A stretch of DNA of 64,000 nt from Paenarthrobacter sp. JL.01a. Lineage in GTDB: Bacteria > Actinomycetota > Actinomycetes > Actinomycetales > Micrococcaceae. Positions 10,477 through 18,560 of the stretch are shown piece by piece. The translations under genes and the position numbers were made by a program. Each line of letters begins with the position of its first letter. Position 1 is the first letter of the stretch. Location of the stretch: NCBI RefSeq assembly GCF_025452095.1, contig NZ_CP104877.1, forward strand, positions 2,356,001 to 2,420,000. The letters are read 5' to 3'. Below the pieces are notes generated by a model that was not told the origin of the DNA, made no database searches, and saw only the letters and a program-made list of their open reading frames with translations.

Positions 10477-11400
10477 GTGCGCCGACTCCTAGCAATTCTT
10501 CTTCCTGCCCTGCTGCTCATGACCGCGTGCGGCGGAAGCAACGCGGCACCCGAGCCCAGCAGCCAGTCCGCGGGTGACATTTCCAAGCTCGACTCCGTGA
10601 AAGTGACGGACAACGGCAACGACAAAGCACCCGGCGTTGAATTCTCCAAGCCGCTCAGCGTGTCCGAACCCACGGTCAAGGTAGTCAAGGAAGGTGACGG
10701 AGAGCGCGTAAAGGCCGGGCAGACGGCCGAACTCGTCTACGTAGCCATGGATGGCAATGACGGCAAGACGGTGGAAGACGCCTACGCCAATGGTCCCCAG
10801 CCAATCGAGCTCACGGATGAACTGAAGTCCGGCAACCCGCAGATCTACAACGCGATCGTGGGTGCCAAGATCGGTTCACAGATCGCATTCGCCGCCCCTG
10901 GCAACGCCGAAGCGTCGCCGGCGGCCGCCACCCAGTTGGTTGTCTTCAAGCTGCTCTCCGCCAAGGACCCGGCTCCGGTGCTGGACAAGCCCGAAGGTGA
11001 CCCGGTTACTCCTCCCGCCGGTCTTCCTACCGTGAAGGAAGACGACAAGGGCATTCCCCAGATCTCAGTTGACGGCGTCGCAGCCCCCAAGGAGCTCATC
11101 GCCCAGGACCTGATCAAGGGCAATGGCGCCGCTGTCAAGGCATCCGACACCCTGACCGTGAATTACGTTGGCGTGAACCTCGTAGGCGGCACCAAGTTCG
11201 ATTCCAGCTACGACCGTGGAAAGCCCGCCAGCTTCCCCCTCACCGGCGTCATCAAGGGCTGGACGCAAGGCCTCGAGGGCAAGACCGTTGGTTCCCGCGT
11301 CCTGTTGGTCATTCCGCAGGACCTCGCCTACGGCGCCGCCGGCCAGGGCGAGGCCAAGGGTGACCTTGTCTTCGTCGTGGATATCCTGGGCGTCAAGTAA
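10477..11400 (+). CDS. FKBP-type peptidyl-prolyl isomerase, lipoprotein
   Basis: A 307-residue exported protein. A signal peptide ends in lipobox LMTAC, so Cys18 would be lipidated and the protein held at the outer face of the membrane. The C-terminal ~100 residues are a full FKBP domain (LTVNYVGVNLVGGTKFDSSYDRGKP, then VIKGWTQGLEGKTVGSRVLLVIPQDLAYG). An upstream region (about 70-165) resembles a diverged FKBP domain with the active-site residues lost. GTG start without a clear ribosome site. It precedes a cytoplasmic FKBP gene. It should help fold secreted proteins. Confidence 0.88.
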   Translation: MRRLLAILLPALLLMTACGGSNAAPEPSSQSAGDISKLDSVKVTDNGNDKAPGVEFSKPLSVSEPTVKVVKEGDGERVKAGQTAELVYVAMDGNDGKTVEDAYANGPQPIELTDELKSGNPQIYNAIVGAKIGSQIAFAAPGNAEASPAAATQLVVFKLLSAKDPAPVLDKPEGDPVTPPAGLPTVKEDDKGIPQISVDGVAAPKELIAQDLIKGNGAAVKASDTLTVNYVGVNLVGGTKFDSSYDRGKPASFPLTGVIKGWTQGLEGKTVGSRVLLVIPQDLAYGAAGQGEAKGDLVFVVDILGVK

Positions 11401-11474
11401 CCCCACCGCAATCTGCAGGCACTGGCTTAGGCTGGTTCCTGGCACCAATCCATCACCCACACCAAGGAGTAACC

Positions 11475-11870
11475 ATGTCATTTGGTCAGCGTGACTTCGA
11501 CCGCACCAAGCCGGAAATCGACTTCCCGGAAGGCGATGTCCCCACGGAGCTCGTCATCACGGACCTCATCGAAGGCACCGGCCGCGAGGCCCAGGCCGGG
11601 GACACCGTCTCCACTCACTACGTTGGGGTTGCCTGGTCAACGGGCGAAGAATTCGACGCTTCCTGGGGCCGTGGCGCCCCTCTGGACTTCCGCGTAGGCG
11701 TTGGCCAGGTTATCCAGGGCTGGGACCAGGGCCTGCTGGGTATGAAGGTTGGCGGACGCCGCCGCCTCGAAATCCCCTCGGAGCTTGCTTACGGCTCACG
11801 CGGCGCCGGCGGGGCCATCAAGCCGAACGAAGCTTTGATCTTCGTGGTTGACCTCGTGGCTGTCCGCTAA
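11475..11870 (+). CDS. FKBP-type peptidyl-prolyl cis-trans isomerase (cytoplasmic)
   Basis: A 131-residue single-domain FKBP without signal peptide. It has VSTHYVGVAWSTGEEFDASWGRG, VIQGWDQGLLGMKVGGRRRLEIPSELAYG and the C-terminal strand LIFVVDLVAVR, which together hold the usual Tyr, Asp, Phe, Val-Ile, Trp and Tyr active-site positions. AAGGAG lies 5 bases before ATG. A strong hairpin follows the stop. It is paralogous to the C-terminal domain of the lipoprotein FKBP just upstream. Confidence 0.92.
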   Translation: MSFGQRDFDRTKPEIDFPEGDVPTELVITDLIEGTGREAQAGDTVSTHYVGVAWSTGEEFDASWGRGAPLDFRVGVGQVIQGWDQGLLGMKVGGRRRLEIPSELAYGSRGAGGAIKPNEALIFVVDLVAVR

Positions 11871-11888
11871 GGAACAGCCGTCCCCCGA

Positions 11889-11928
11889 GGCGCGTCACTT
11901 TCCGGTAAACCCCGGCTGGTGACGCGCC
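11889..11928 (+). terminator. Hairpin terminator after FKBP gene
   Basis: GGCGCGTCAC and GTGACGCGCC form a perfect 10-bp stem with a 20-base loop, followed by a T-rich stretch. The right arm overlaps the alternative pafBC start at 11919, which argues for the downstream start. Confidence 0.65.
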
Positions 11929-11953
11929 TTGCTGTTTTCCCACTGGACTTTAG

Positions 11954-11959
11954 TAACGT
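11954..11959 (+). promoter_or_regulatory. -10 hexamer of leaderless pafBC
   Basis: TAACGT ends 7 bases before GTG 11967; TTGCTG 19 bases upstream of it could serve as -35. Inferred from position. Confidence 0.4.
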
Positions 11960-11966
11960 AGCAACC

Positions 11967-13985
11967 GTGTCCGCATCCCGCACTGAACGACTCCTGAACC
12001 TCCTCCTTGCATTGCTCAATACAAGAGTGGGCCTTCCACGCTCTGTCCTGCGCGAAAAGGTTTACCACGATACCGCCGCAAACGATGTCGCCTTTGGGCG
12101 CATGTTCGAGCGCGACAAGGCCGAACTGAAGCAGTTTGGCTTCGAGGTGGAAACCTTGATGGACCCCGGCAGTTTCGGTGCGGACGATCCGGCATCAGCC
12201 CGCTACAGGATCGGCAAGGATTCCAACAGGCTTCCGGAAGTCCAGCTGACCCCGGCCGAGTGCACCGTCCTCCTGCTGGCCGCCCAGCTGTGGGAGAGGG
12301 CCGCCCTGGGCAACGCCGCCGCAAACGCCGTCCGCAAGCTGCAGGCGGCCGGTGGATTCACCGACGTCGAACTTCCTGCAGGTGTTCAGCCCCGCATCAA
12401 GCCGGCGGGCCAGGCATTCGACGACGTCGTTGCAGCCATGCACGGCAGGCACCCCGTCCGCTTCGGCTACCTTGCCGTCAGCACCGGGCGCGAGGAGACA
12501 CGCGAAGTTGAGCCGTGGGGCCTGGGCAGCCGCTTTGGCCAGTGGTACCTGGTGGGGTTCGACAGGGGGAGGGGTGCCAAGCGGATCTTCAGGCTCTCGC
12601 GGATGACCACCGCGCTGACCGTTGTGCCCGGAAGCAGCTTTGTCCCACCGGAGGGCTTCAACGCGCGCACGGAGCTCGATTCACTCAACGAACTGCCGCT
12701 CCAAAAAGCCGTCCTGCACGTGGATAAGGACCGTTTGCTGGCACTGCGCAGAAGGGCGGTCGTCACGGAGATATCGGACGTCCACCCGCACAGGGACCGG
12801 ATCGCTGTGGAATTCCGGGATCCTGAACTCCTCGCCGAAGAGCTTGCCTCCTACGGTCCCCACGTAGAGGTGGCAGAACCTGCGGAGCTGCGCGCCGCTG
12901 TCGCACGCCGACTCAAAGGTGCGCTGGAGTTCGACGCCGCACTGGCGGTGGAGGTGGAGTTCCCCGAGGCCGGCCGCGCCCCGCGCGCCCGCAAACGCAC
13001 GTCGGAGGACCAGCTGGCCAGGATGCTGCAGTTGGTGCCGTTCCTGGTCCACCACCAGGGCCTGCACATCCAGGAGGTGGCCGACCGCTTCGGCATCTCG
13101 CGCAAGGACTTGATCGATGACCTGAAGATCCTGATCTGTTCCGGGCTTCCGGAAGGCTACCCCGATGACCTGCTGGACATCCAATGGGAAAACGACCACG
13201 TCTACATTTCTGAACACCTGGACCTGAACCGTCCGGTGCGCTTCAGCGAAGACGAAGCCGCCGCGTTGCTGACGGGCCTGGCGATGCTGGGCGACCTGCC
13301 TGCCCTGGCCGGAATGGCGGATGAGGAGTCCGGCAGTGCGCTGGAGTCCGTCACGATAAAACTGACCGGTGCCGCAGGCCAGGCCGGCCGCTTGGCCGGG
13401 TCCGTGGCCGGGCAGTCAGTGGCCCCCCAGCAATCCGAAGCCTTCGCCACCATCACCCAGGCCATCAGGGATGGCCGGCAGTTGCGGCTGCGGTATCTGT
13501 CCCTGCAACGCGACGAGGTGTCAGAACGCGACGTCGACCCCCTGCGGCTCTACTCGATGGACAACACCTGGTACTTCGAGGCGTACTGCCACAGCAAGTC
13601 AGGAATCCGGAACTTCCGGCTGGACAGGGTGGAGGCACTGGAACCGAACGGCCGTGCGGCTTCAGACCAGGCAACCACGGACCAGGACTTTCCGGCGCGC
13701 CTGTTCACACCCGGCGATGACGACGTGTTGGTGGTCCTGCAGTTGACCCGCCAGGGCGCCGGGCTGGCAGATGACTACTACGCCGAGCGCACGGCCCCAC
13801 TGTCCGACGGCGGCTTGCTCGCCGAGGTGCGGTTCGGCGACGCAGGCTGGCTGCCCATGTTCGTCTCACAGCACGGCGGGACGGTCCGGATCCTGATGCC
13901 CGACTCCTTGCGCGAGGAGGCGGTGGCTTGGCTGAAGGCTGCCCTGGCACAGTATGGCGATGCTTCCGGCGCCGAGGCTGGCTAG
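11967..13985 (+). CDS. pafBC: PafBC, fused WYL-domain DNA-damage response regulator
   Basis: A 672-residue protein equal to PafB and PafC joined end to end. First half: winged HTH (SRTERLLNLLLALLNTRVGLPRSVL), then a WYL domain (HPVRFGYLAVSTGREETREVEPWGLGSRFGQWYLVGFD). Second half: a new HTH (DQLARMLQLVPFLVHHQGLHIQEVADRFGISR) and a second WYL domain (LRLRYLSLQRDEVSERDVDPLRLYSMDNTWYFEAY). PafBC is the LexA/RecA-independent transcriptional activator of DNA repair genes in actinobacteria. Mycobacteria encode two separate proteins; Arthrobacter is known for the natural fusion. The GTG at 11967 is preferred because the earlier GTG falls inside a terminator hairpin. Confidence 0.94.
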   Translation: MSASRTERLLNLLLALLNTRVGLPRSVLREKVYHDTAANDVAFGRMFERDKAELKQFGFEVETLMDPGSFGADDPASARYRIGKDSNRLPEVQLTPAECTVLLLAAQLWERAALGNAAANAVRKLQAAGGFTDVELPAGVQPRIKPAGQAFDDVVAAMHGRHPVRFGYLAVSTGREETREVEPWGLGSRFGQWYLVGFDRGRGAKRIFRLSRMTTALTVVPGSSFVPPEGFNARTELDSLNELPLQKAVLHVDKDRLLALRRRAVVTEISDVHPHRDRIAVEFRDPELLAEELASYGPHVEVAEPAELRAAVARRLKGALEFDAALAVEVEFPEAGRAPRARKRTSEDQLARMLQLVPFLVHHQGLHIQEVADRFGISRKDLIDDLKILICSGLPEGYPDDLLDIQWENDHVYISEHLDLNRPVRFSEDEAAALLTGLAMLGDLPALAGMADEESGSALESVTIKLTGAAGQAGRLAGSVAGQSVAPQQSEAFATITQAIRDGRQLRLRYLSLQRDEVSERDVDPLRLYSMDNTWYFEAYCHSKSGIRNFRLDRVEALEPNGRAASDQATTDQDFPARLFTPGDDDVLVVLQLTRQGAGLADDYYAERTAPLSDGGLLAEVRFGDAGWLPMFVSQHGGTVRILMPDSLREEAVAWLKAALAQYGDASGAEAG

Positions 13986-13988
13986 ACT
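13983..13988 (+). promoter_or_regulatory. -10 hexamer upstream of small membrane protein gene
   Basis: TAGACT ends 6 bases before ATG 13995 and overlaps the pafBC stop, which would allow independent leaderless expression of the next gene. Confidence 0.4.
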
Positions 13989-13994
13989 ACTCAG

Positions 13995-14345
13995 ATGCCT
14001 TGGTGGTTTTGGATCCTGCTGTGGATCGCACTCGTAGCTCTTGCCCTGCTCCTGCACCTGACCCTGGGGTATCGCCTGTTCAGGAAATTCATGGCAACTG
14101 TTCATGATCTGTCCGACGCAGGGAAACGTTTCAGCAACCTTTCTCCCGGCGTTGAAACCTCCGATGTGGAGGTGGCGGAAAAGCGCCCAGCGCCGGGGTC
14201 AGCAATTTTTGCCTCACCGGATCAGATGCGTCATGATTACCTGACGGCCAAAGCCTTCCGTCAGGAAGTTCGCCGCCAGAAGCGCGTCCAGCGCAAAGCG
14301 GAGCGGGGTCAGCCGCAATCCCTGCACGACATTGAATTCAGTTAG
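13995..14345 (+). CDS. Small membrane protein of unknown function
   Basis: A 116-residue protein with one N-terminal transmembrane helix (MPWWFWILLWIALVALALLLHLTLGY). A charged cytoplasmic tail follows, rich in Arg and Lys in its last 40 residues (RQEVRRQKRVQRKAER). I do not recognise a named family. Actinobacteria often carry a short protein between pafC and tatA, and the position here, 9 bases after pafBC and 36 before tatA, is the same. A link to Tat or to PafBC is unproven. Confidence 0.75.
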   Translation: MPWWFWILLWIALVALALLLHLTLGYRLFRKFMATVHDLSDAGKRFSNLSPGVETSDVEVAEKRPAPGSAIFASPDQMRHDYLTAKAFRQEVRRQKRVQRKAERGQPQSLHDIEFS

Positions 14346-14381
14346 ACGTAGGATGTATCCAAAAGGAAAGGACCTCTCCAC

Positions 14382-14666
14382 ATGAGGCTTGAAGGCTGGC
14401 ATCTCATCATCATCATCGTTCTGGCCCTGGTGCTTTTTGCAGCACCGAAGCTGCCGTCCATGGCGCGCAGCATTGGACAGTCGATGCGTATTTTCAAGTC
14501 CGAGGTCCGGGAAATGAAGAAGGATGGTTCTTCCGAAGCGAAGGACTCACAGAACGCTTCCGACCCCGTCGAAGGCAAGGTTGTGGGCCACCCCGACGCC
14601 ACGACCCCCGACGTGAAGGCCCGTAACACCGGCGAGACTGACGTTCCGCCCTCCAACCGCGTCTAA
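14382..14666 (+). CDS. tatA: Sec-independent protein translocase TatA
   Basis: A 94-residue Tat pore subunit. One short transmembrane helix (residues 6-20, WHLIIIIVLALVLF), the hinge AAPKLPSMARSIGQSMRIFKSEV amphipathic helix, and an acidic unstructured tail. Tat exports folded proteins with twin-Arg signals. AAGGAAAGGA ribosome site. The stop is 6 bases before the tatC GTG, so they form an operon, as in mycobacteria where both also follow pafBC. Confidence 0.94.
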   Translation: MRLEGWHLIIIIVLALVLFAAPKLPSMARSIGQSMRIFKSEVREMKKDGSSEAKDSQNASDPVEGKVVGHPDATTPDVKARNTGETDVPPSNRV

Positions 14667-14672
14667 AGAGAA

Positions 14673-15509
14673 GTGGTAGAGACGAAGGGGCGCAAGGCCA
14701 ACCCCGAAGCCCGGATGGCGCTCCTTGACCATCTCAAGGAGCTGAAGAACCGGCTCTTCAAGGCTGCAATCGGCGTCATCCTTGGGACCGTGGTGGGCTT
14801 CATTGTCTACCAGCCGCTCCTGGAGGCCCTGATCAAACCGATCAAGGACCTCAATGAAAAAGAAGGTCGCGCCGCCACGCTGAACTTTGACGGCGTGGCC
14901 AGTTCGTTCGACCTCATGGTCCAGGTCTCCGTGTTCCTTGGCGTGTTGCTGTCGAGTCCCGTATGGATCTACCAGCTCTGGGCGTTCATCGTTCCCGGCC
15001 TGCACAAGAAGGAACGCCGCCTGGCGTTGTCCTTTGTGGCTGCGGCTGTCCCGCTGTTCATCGGAGGCGTCCTTCTCGCCTGGCTGGTCCTGCCCAACGC
15101 GGTCCGCGTCCTGACGGACTTCACCCCGATGGGTGGCTCAAACTTCATCAGCGCTGAAATCTACCTGGCCTTTGTCCTTCGACTCTTGCTGGCCTTCGGC
15201 ATCGCCTTCCTTGTACCTGTTGTGCTCGTCGGCCTGAACCTGGCCGGCATCGTCAAAGGCAAGCAGCTGGTCAAGAGCTGGCGAATCACCATCTTCCTGG
15301 TGTGTCTGTTCGCCGCAATGGCGGCGCCAGGCGCGGATGCCATGAGCATGTTCTACCTCGCTGCCCCCATGTTGCTGCTCTTTTTCGCGGCTATCGGTGT
15401 GTGTCTCCTCAACGACCGTCGTCGTGAGCGTCGCGCCATCAAGCGTGCCGCCGAGACGGAAGCCACTGCCGACATCGCGACCCCGGCCGCGGATCTGGAG
15501 AATCTGTAG
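14673..15509 (+). CDS. tatC: Sec-independent protein translocase TatC
   Basis: A 278-residue, six-helix membrane protein that binds twin-Arg signal peptides. MALLDHLKELKNRLFKAAIG is the N-terminal family motif with the conserved Glu. SVFLGVLLSSPVWIYQLWAFIVPGLHKKERR is the cytoplasmic-loop signature; FGIAFLVPVVLVGLNLAGIV lies near the end. GTG start with AGAGAAG before it. The C-terminal tail is charged and variable. Confidence 0.95.
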   Translation: MVETKGRKANPEARMALLDHLKELKNRLFKAAIGVILGTVVGFIVYQPLLEALIKPIKDLNEKEGRAATLNFDGVASSFDLMVQVSVFLGVLLSSPVWIYQLWAFIVPGLHKKERRLALSFVAAAVPLFIGGVLLAWLVLPNAVRVLTDFTPMGGSNFISAEIYLAFVLRLLLAFGIAFLVPVVLVGLNLAGIVKGKQLVKSWRITIFLVCLFAAMAAPGADAMSMFYLAAPMLLLFFAAIGVCLLNDRRRERRAIKRAAETEATADIATPAADLENL

Positions 15510-15521
15510 ACGTTGGGCCAC

Positions 15522-15527
15522 TAGGCT
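15522..15527 (+). promoter_or_regulatory. -10 hexamer of leaderless helY
   Basis: TAGGCT ends 6 bases before the helY ATG, in the 24-base gap after tatC. Confidence 0.45.
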
Positions 15528-15533
15528 TGATGC

Positions 15534-18503
15534 ATGTCCTCGTTTTCCGGGTCTCCATCTCCATCAGAGCGTTACCAGGCGGCAGCGCAAAGGGCAGCGG
15601 AGGCAAAAACCTACCTCGGCGCCTTCGCCGGTTCACTTGACTTCGAGCTGGACGATTTCCAACGCGAAGCGTGCAAGTCACTCCAGGAGGGGCGGGGCGT
15701 ACTGGTGGCAGCCCCCACCGGCGCCGGCAAGACAATAGTCGGCGAGTTCGCCATCTACCTTGCCCTTCAGCGGGGTCTTAAGGCTTTTTACACCACCCCC
15801 ATCAAGGCATTGAGCAACCAAAAGTTCTCGGAACTGGCAGAGAAGTACGGTGCGGCCAACGTTGGTCTGCTGACGGGCGACACCACCATCAATGGCGAAG
15901 CACCGGTCGTCGTGATGACCACCGAAGTCCTGCGGAACATGCTGTATGCCGACTCGGAGACGCTCAGCGACCTCGGCTACGTGGTCATGGACGAGGTCCA
16001 CTACCTTGCTGACCGCTTCCGCGGCGCAGTCTGGGAAGAAGTCATCATCCACTTGCCCAGCGAAGTGCAGGTGGCGTCCCTGAGCGCCACAGTCTCCAAC
16101 GCCGAAGAGTTTGGCGCTTGGTTGGATACTGTTCGCGGCGATACAGACGTGATCGTCTCCGAACACCGCCCCGTGCCGTTGTGGCAGCACGTCATGGTGG
16201 GCAGGGAGATCGTGGACCTCTTCGCCGGCGACACCAGTTTTGACGAGATTGCTCCTGTGGCGCCGGGAGCGCAGGAAACCGACGCTCCCGACCTCTCCGA
16301 GGGCGCCGAGGTGTCCCGGGAGCCCAGCACAAGCCGCCGCGTTTCGTCCAAGGGAGCATCCGCCCCGAAAGTGCGCCAAGCGGTCACCGGTCCCGAATTC
16401 GAAGTGAACCCCGACCTCTTGGCCATGGCGCGTTCGGAGAGCCGCATGAACATGGGCAGCCGTTTTGGCCACGGCGGCCGCAGCCGCCGTCGTCATGACC
16501 GGCACCGCGACGACCGCCAGCAGTCCGAGCAGCGAAGTCCTGTCCGCAAGGCGAGCCGCCCCCAGGTGATCGAGAGCCTTAGGCGCCAAGACCTGCTCCC
16601 GGCCATCACTTTCATCTTCTCCCGGGCCGGCTGCGATGCCGCCGTAGCCCAGTGCGCTGCATCGGGGCTGTGGCTCACCACCGAGAGGGAGCAGCAGATC
16701 ATCGCCCAAAGGGTGGATGAGGCCAGCCATGAGATCCCTGCCGACGATCTGGACGTCCTCGGCTTCTGGGGTTGGCGCGACGGCCTGGTCAGGGGCTTCG
16801 CCGCCCACCATGCCGGAATGCTGCCCACCTTCAAGGAAGTGGTGGAAAAGCTCTTCGCGGACGGGCTGGTCAAGGCCGTCTTTGCCACGGAAACCCTGGC
16901 CCTGGGAGTCAACATGCCCGCGCGCTGCGTGGTCCTGGAGAAACTCGAGAAGTTCAACGGCGAAGCGCACGTCAACATCACGGCGGGGGAGTACACCCAG
17001 CTGACCGGGCGGGCCGGCCGGCGCGGTATCGACGTCGAAGGCCACGCCGTTGTGCTGTGGCAACCGGGCACGGATCCCGCGGCTGTTGCTGGTCTTGCCT
17101 CCAGGCGCACCTACCCCCTGAACTCCAGTTTCAGGCCCACGTACAACATGAGCATCAACCTGATCGCCCAGTTCGGCCGGGTGAGGGCCCGCGAAATCCT
17201 GGAGTCTTCCTTCGCCCAGTTCCAAGCGGACCGTTCGGTGGTTGGCCTGGCCAGGCAGGTCCGTGGCAGAGAGGAGTCCTTGGCCGGATACGCCAAGTCC
17301 ATGCAATGCCACCTGGGTGATTTCACCGAGTACGCCAAACTCCGGCGCGAACTCAGCGACGCTGAAAACAATGCCGCGCGCGACCATCAGCGAGCCCGCA
17401 AATCGCGCGTAGCCGACTCCCTCGCACGGTTGATTCCCGGTGATGTCATCAGCATTTACGGTGGCCGCCTCGCGGGGCACGCGGTGGTACTGGATGTCGA
17501 TCCACATGCCCGCGAGCCACGTCCCTCAGTGCTGACCCAGGACAACCAACTCCGCAGGATCGGTGTCCACGACCTCGAAGGTCCTGTGTCACCGGTGACC
17601 CGGATCCGTATTCCCAAGTCGTTCAACGCCAAGGTTCCCAAGGCCCGCCGCGATCTGGCATCGTCCATGCGCCATGCAATCAGCGAGGACGCGCCCCAAC
17701 GCCACCGCAACAGCAGGCACGAGGACTTCGGCCTCGGGGCCCGGCTGCCGGACCAGGAGCAGCGCATCGCGGAACTCCGCCGTGCTTTGCGGGCGCATCC
17801 CTGCCATGGCTGCAGCGAACGGGAAGACCACGCACGCTGGTCCGAGCGCTGGTGGAAGCTGCGCAAGGAGACCGACGGACTGGTCCGCCAGATCCAAGGC
17901 CGCACCAACACGATCGCAAAGACGTTCGACCGGGTATGCGAGGTGCTCTCCACCTACGGTTACCTTGAAACGAACGACGCCGGACAGGTCACCATCAGTG
18001 CCGACGGACAGCGTCTTCGCAGGATCTACGGTGAGAAGGACTTGTTAATCTCCCAGTCCATCCGCCAAGGAGCCATCAACGACCTCGACGCAGCGGAACT
18101 GGCATCCTTCGCCAGCACCTTGGTGTACCAGGCCAAGCGGGAGGACCGCGGTCTTCGGCCGAAGATGCCATCGGTGTCCCTGGAAACGGCTGTCGATGTA
18201 GTTGTCCGGGAATGGTCCAGGCTGGAGGACACCGAGGAACAACACCGTCTGCCCTTGACGGGCGAACCCGAGCTTGGCCTGATGTGGCCGATGTACAAGT
18301 GGGCCAAGGGCCGCCATCTCCAGGACGTGCTCAGCGGAACCGACCTGGCGGCCGGAGACTTCGTCCGTTGGGCCAAGCAGGTGGTGGACCTCCTTGACCA
18401 GCTGGCCAAGATTCCCCAGCTTGACCCGCGGCTGGGCCGGATCTGCCGTGAGTCCATCGATCTGGTCCGCCGGGGTGTCGTGGCCTACTCCACAGTGGCC
18501 TAG
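15534..18503 (+). CDS. helY: DEAD/DEAH-box helicase HelY (Ski2/Mtr4-like)
   Basis: A 989-residue superfamily 2 helicase. Walker A is APTGAGKT (60-67), motif II DEVH (153-156) and motif III SLSATVSN. Motif VI is QLTGRAGRRGID. A C-terminal helical DSHCT-type domain follows (PSVSLETAVDVVVREWSRLEDTE). Between the RecA domains sits a disordered insert of about 100 residues (roughly 245-345), rich in Arg/Ser/His. This is the actinobacterial relative of Mtr4/Ski2 RNA helicases and occupies the mycobacterial position after tatC. Its RNA substrate is not established from sequence. Confidence 0.92.
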   Translation: MSSFSGSPSPSERYQAAAQRAAEAKTYLGAFAGSLDFELDDFQREACKSLQEGRGVLVAAPTGAGKTIVGEFAIYLALQRGLKAFYTTPIKALSNQKFSELAEKYGAANVGLLTGDTTINGEAPVVVMTTEVLRNMLYADSETLSDLGYVVMDEVHYLADRFRGAVWEEVIIHLPSEVQVASLSATVSNAEEFGAWLDTVRGDTDVIVSEHRPVPLWQHVMVGREIVDLFAGDTSFDEIAPVAPGAQETDAPDLSEGAEVSREPSTSRRVSSKGASAPKVRQAVTGPEFEVNPDLLAMARSESRMNMGSRFGHGGRSRRRHDRHRDDRQQSEQRSPVRKASRPQVIESLRRQDLLPAITFIFSRAGCDAAVAQCAASGLWLTTEREQQIIAQRVDEASHEIPADDLDVLGFWGWRDGLVRGFAAHHAGMLPTFKEVVEKLFADGLVKAVFATETLALGVNMPARCVVLEKLEKFNGEAHVNITAGEYTQLTGRAGRRGIDVEGHAVVLWQPGTDPAAVAGLASRRTYPLNSSFRPTYNMSINLIAQFGRVRAREILESSFAQFQADRSVVGLARQVRGREESLAGYAKSMQCHLGDFTEYAKLRRELSDAENNAARDHQRARKSRVADSLARLIPGDVISIYGGRLAGHAVVLDVDPHAREPRPSVLTQDNQLRRIGVHDLEGPVSPVTRIRIPKSFNAKVPKARRDLASSMRHAISEDAPQRHRNSRHEDFGLGARLPDQEQRIAELRRALRAHPCHGCSEREDHARWSERWWKLRKETDGLVRQIQGRTNTIAKTFDRVCEVLSTYGYLETNDAGQVTISADGQRLRRIYGEKDLLISQSIRQGAINDLDAAELASFASTLVYQAKREDRGLRPKMPSVSLETAVDVVVREWSRLEDTEEQHRLPLTGEPELGLMWPMYKWAKGRHLQDVLSGTDLAAGDFVRWAKQVVDLLDQLAKIPQLDPRLGRICRESIDLVRRGVVAYSTVA

Positions 18504-18560
18504 CGCGCTGACCACCTGTCCCACGAAATATTTGTTGCCCATGCTCAAGGAGCTCACCAC

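Noticed and set aside
15678..17507. A 609-codon open frame antisense to helY
   Set aside because: High-GC third positions leave antisense frames open. The sense frame encodes clear helicase motifs, and the antisense product is Gly/His-rich with no recognisable domain.
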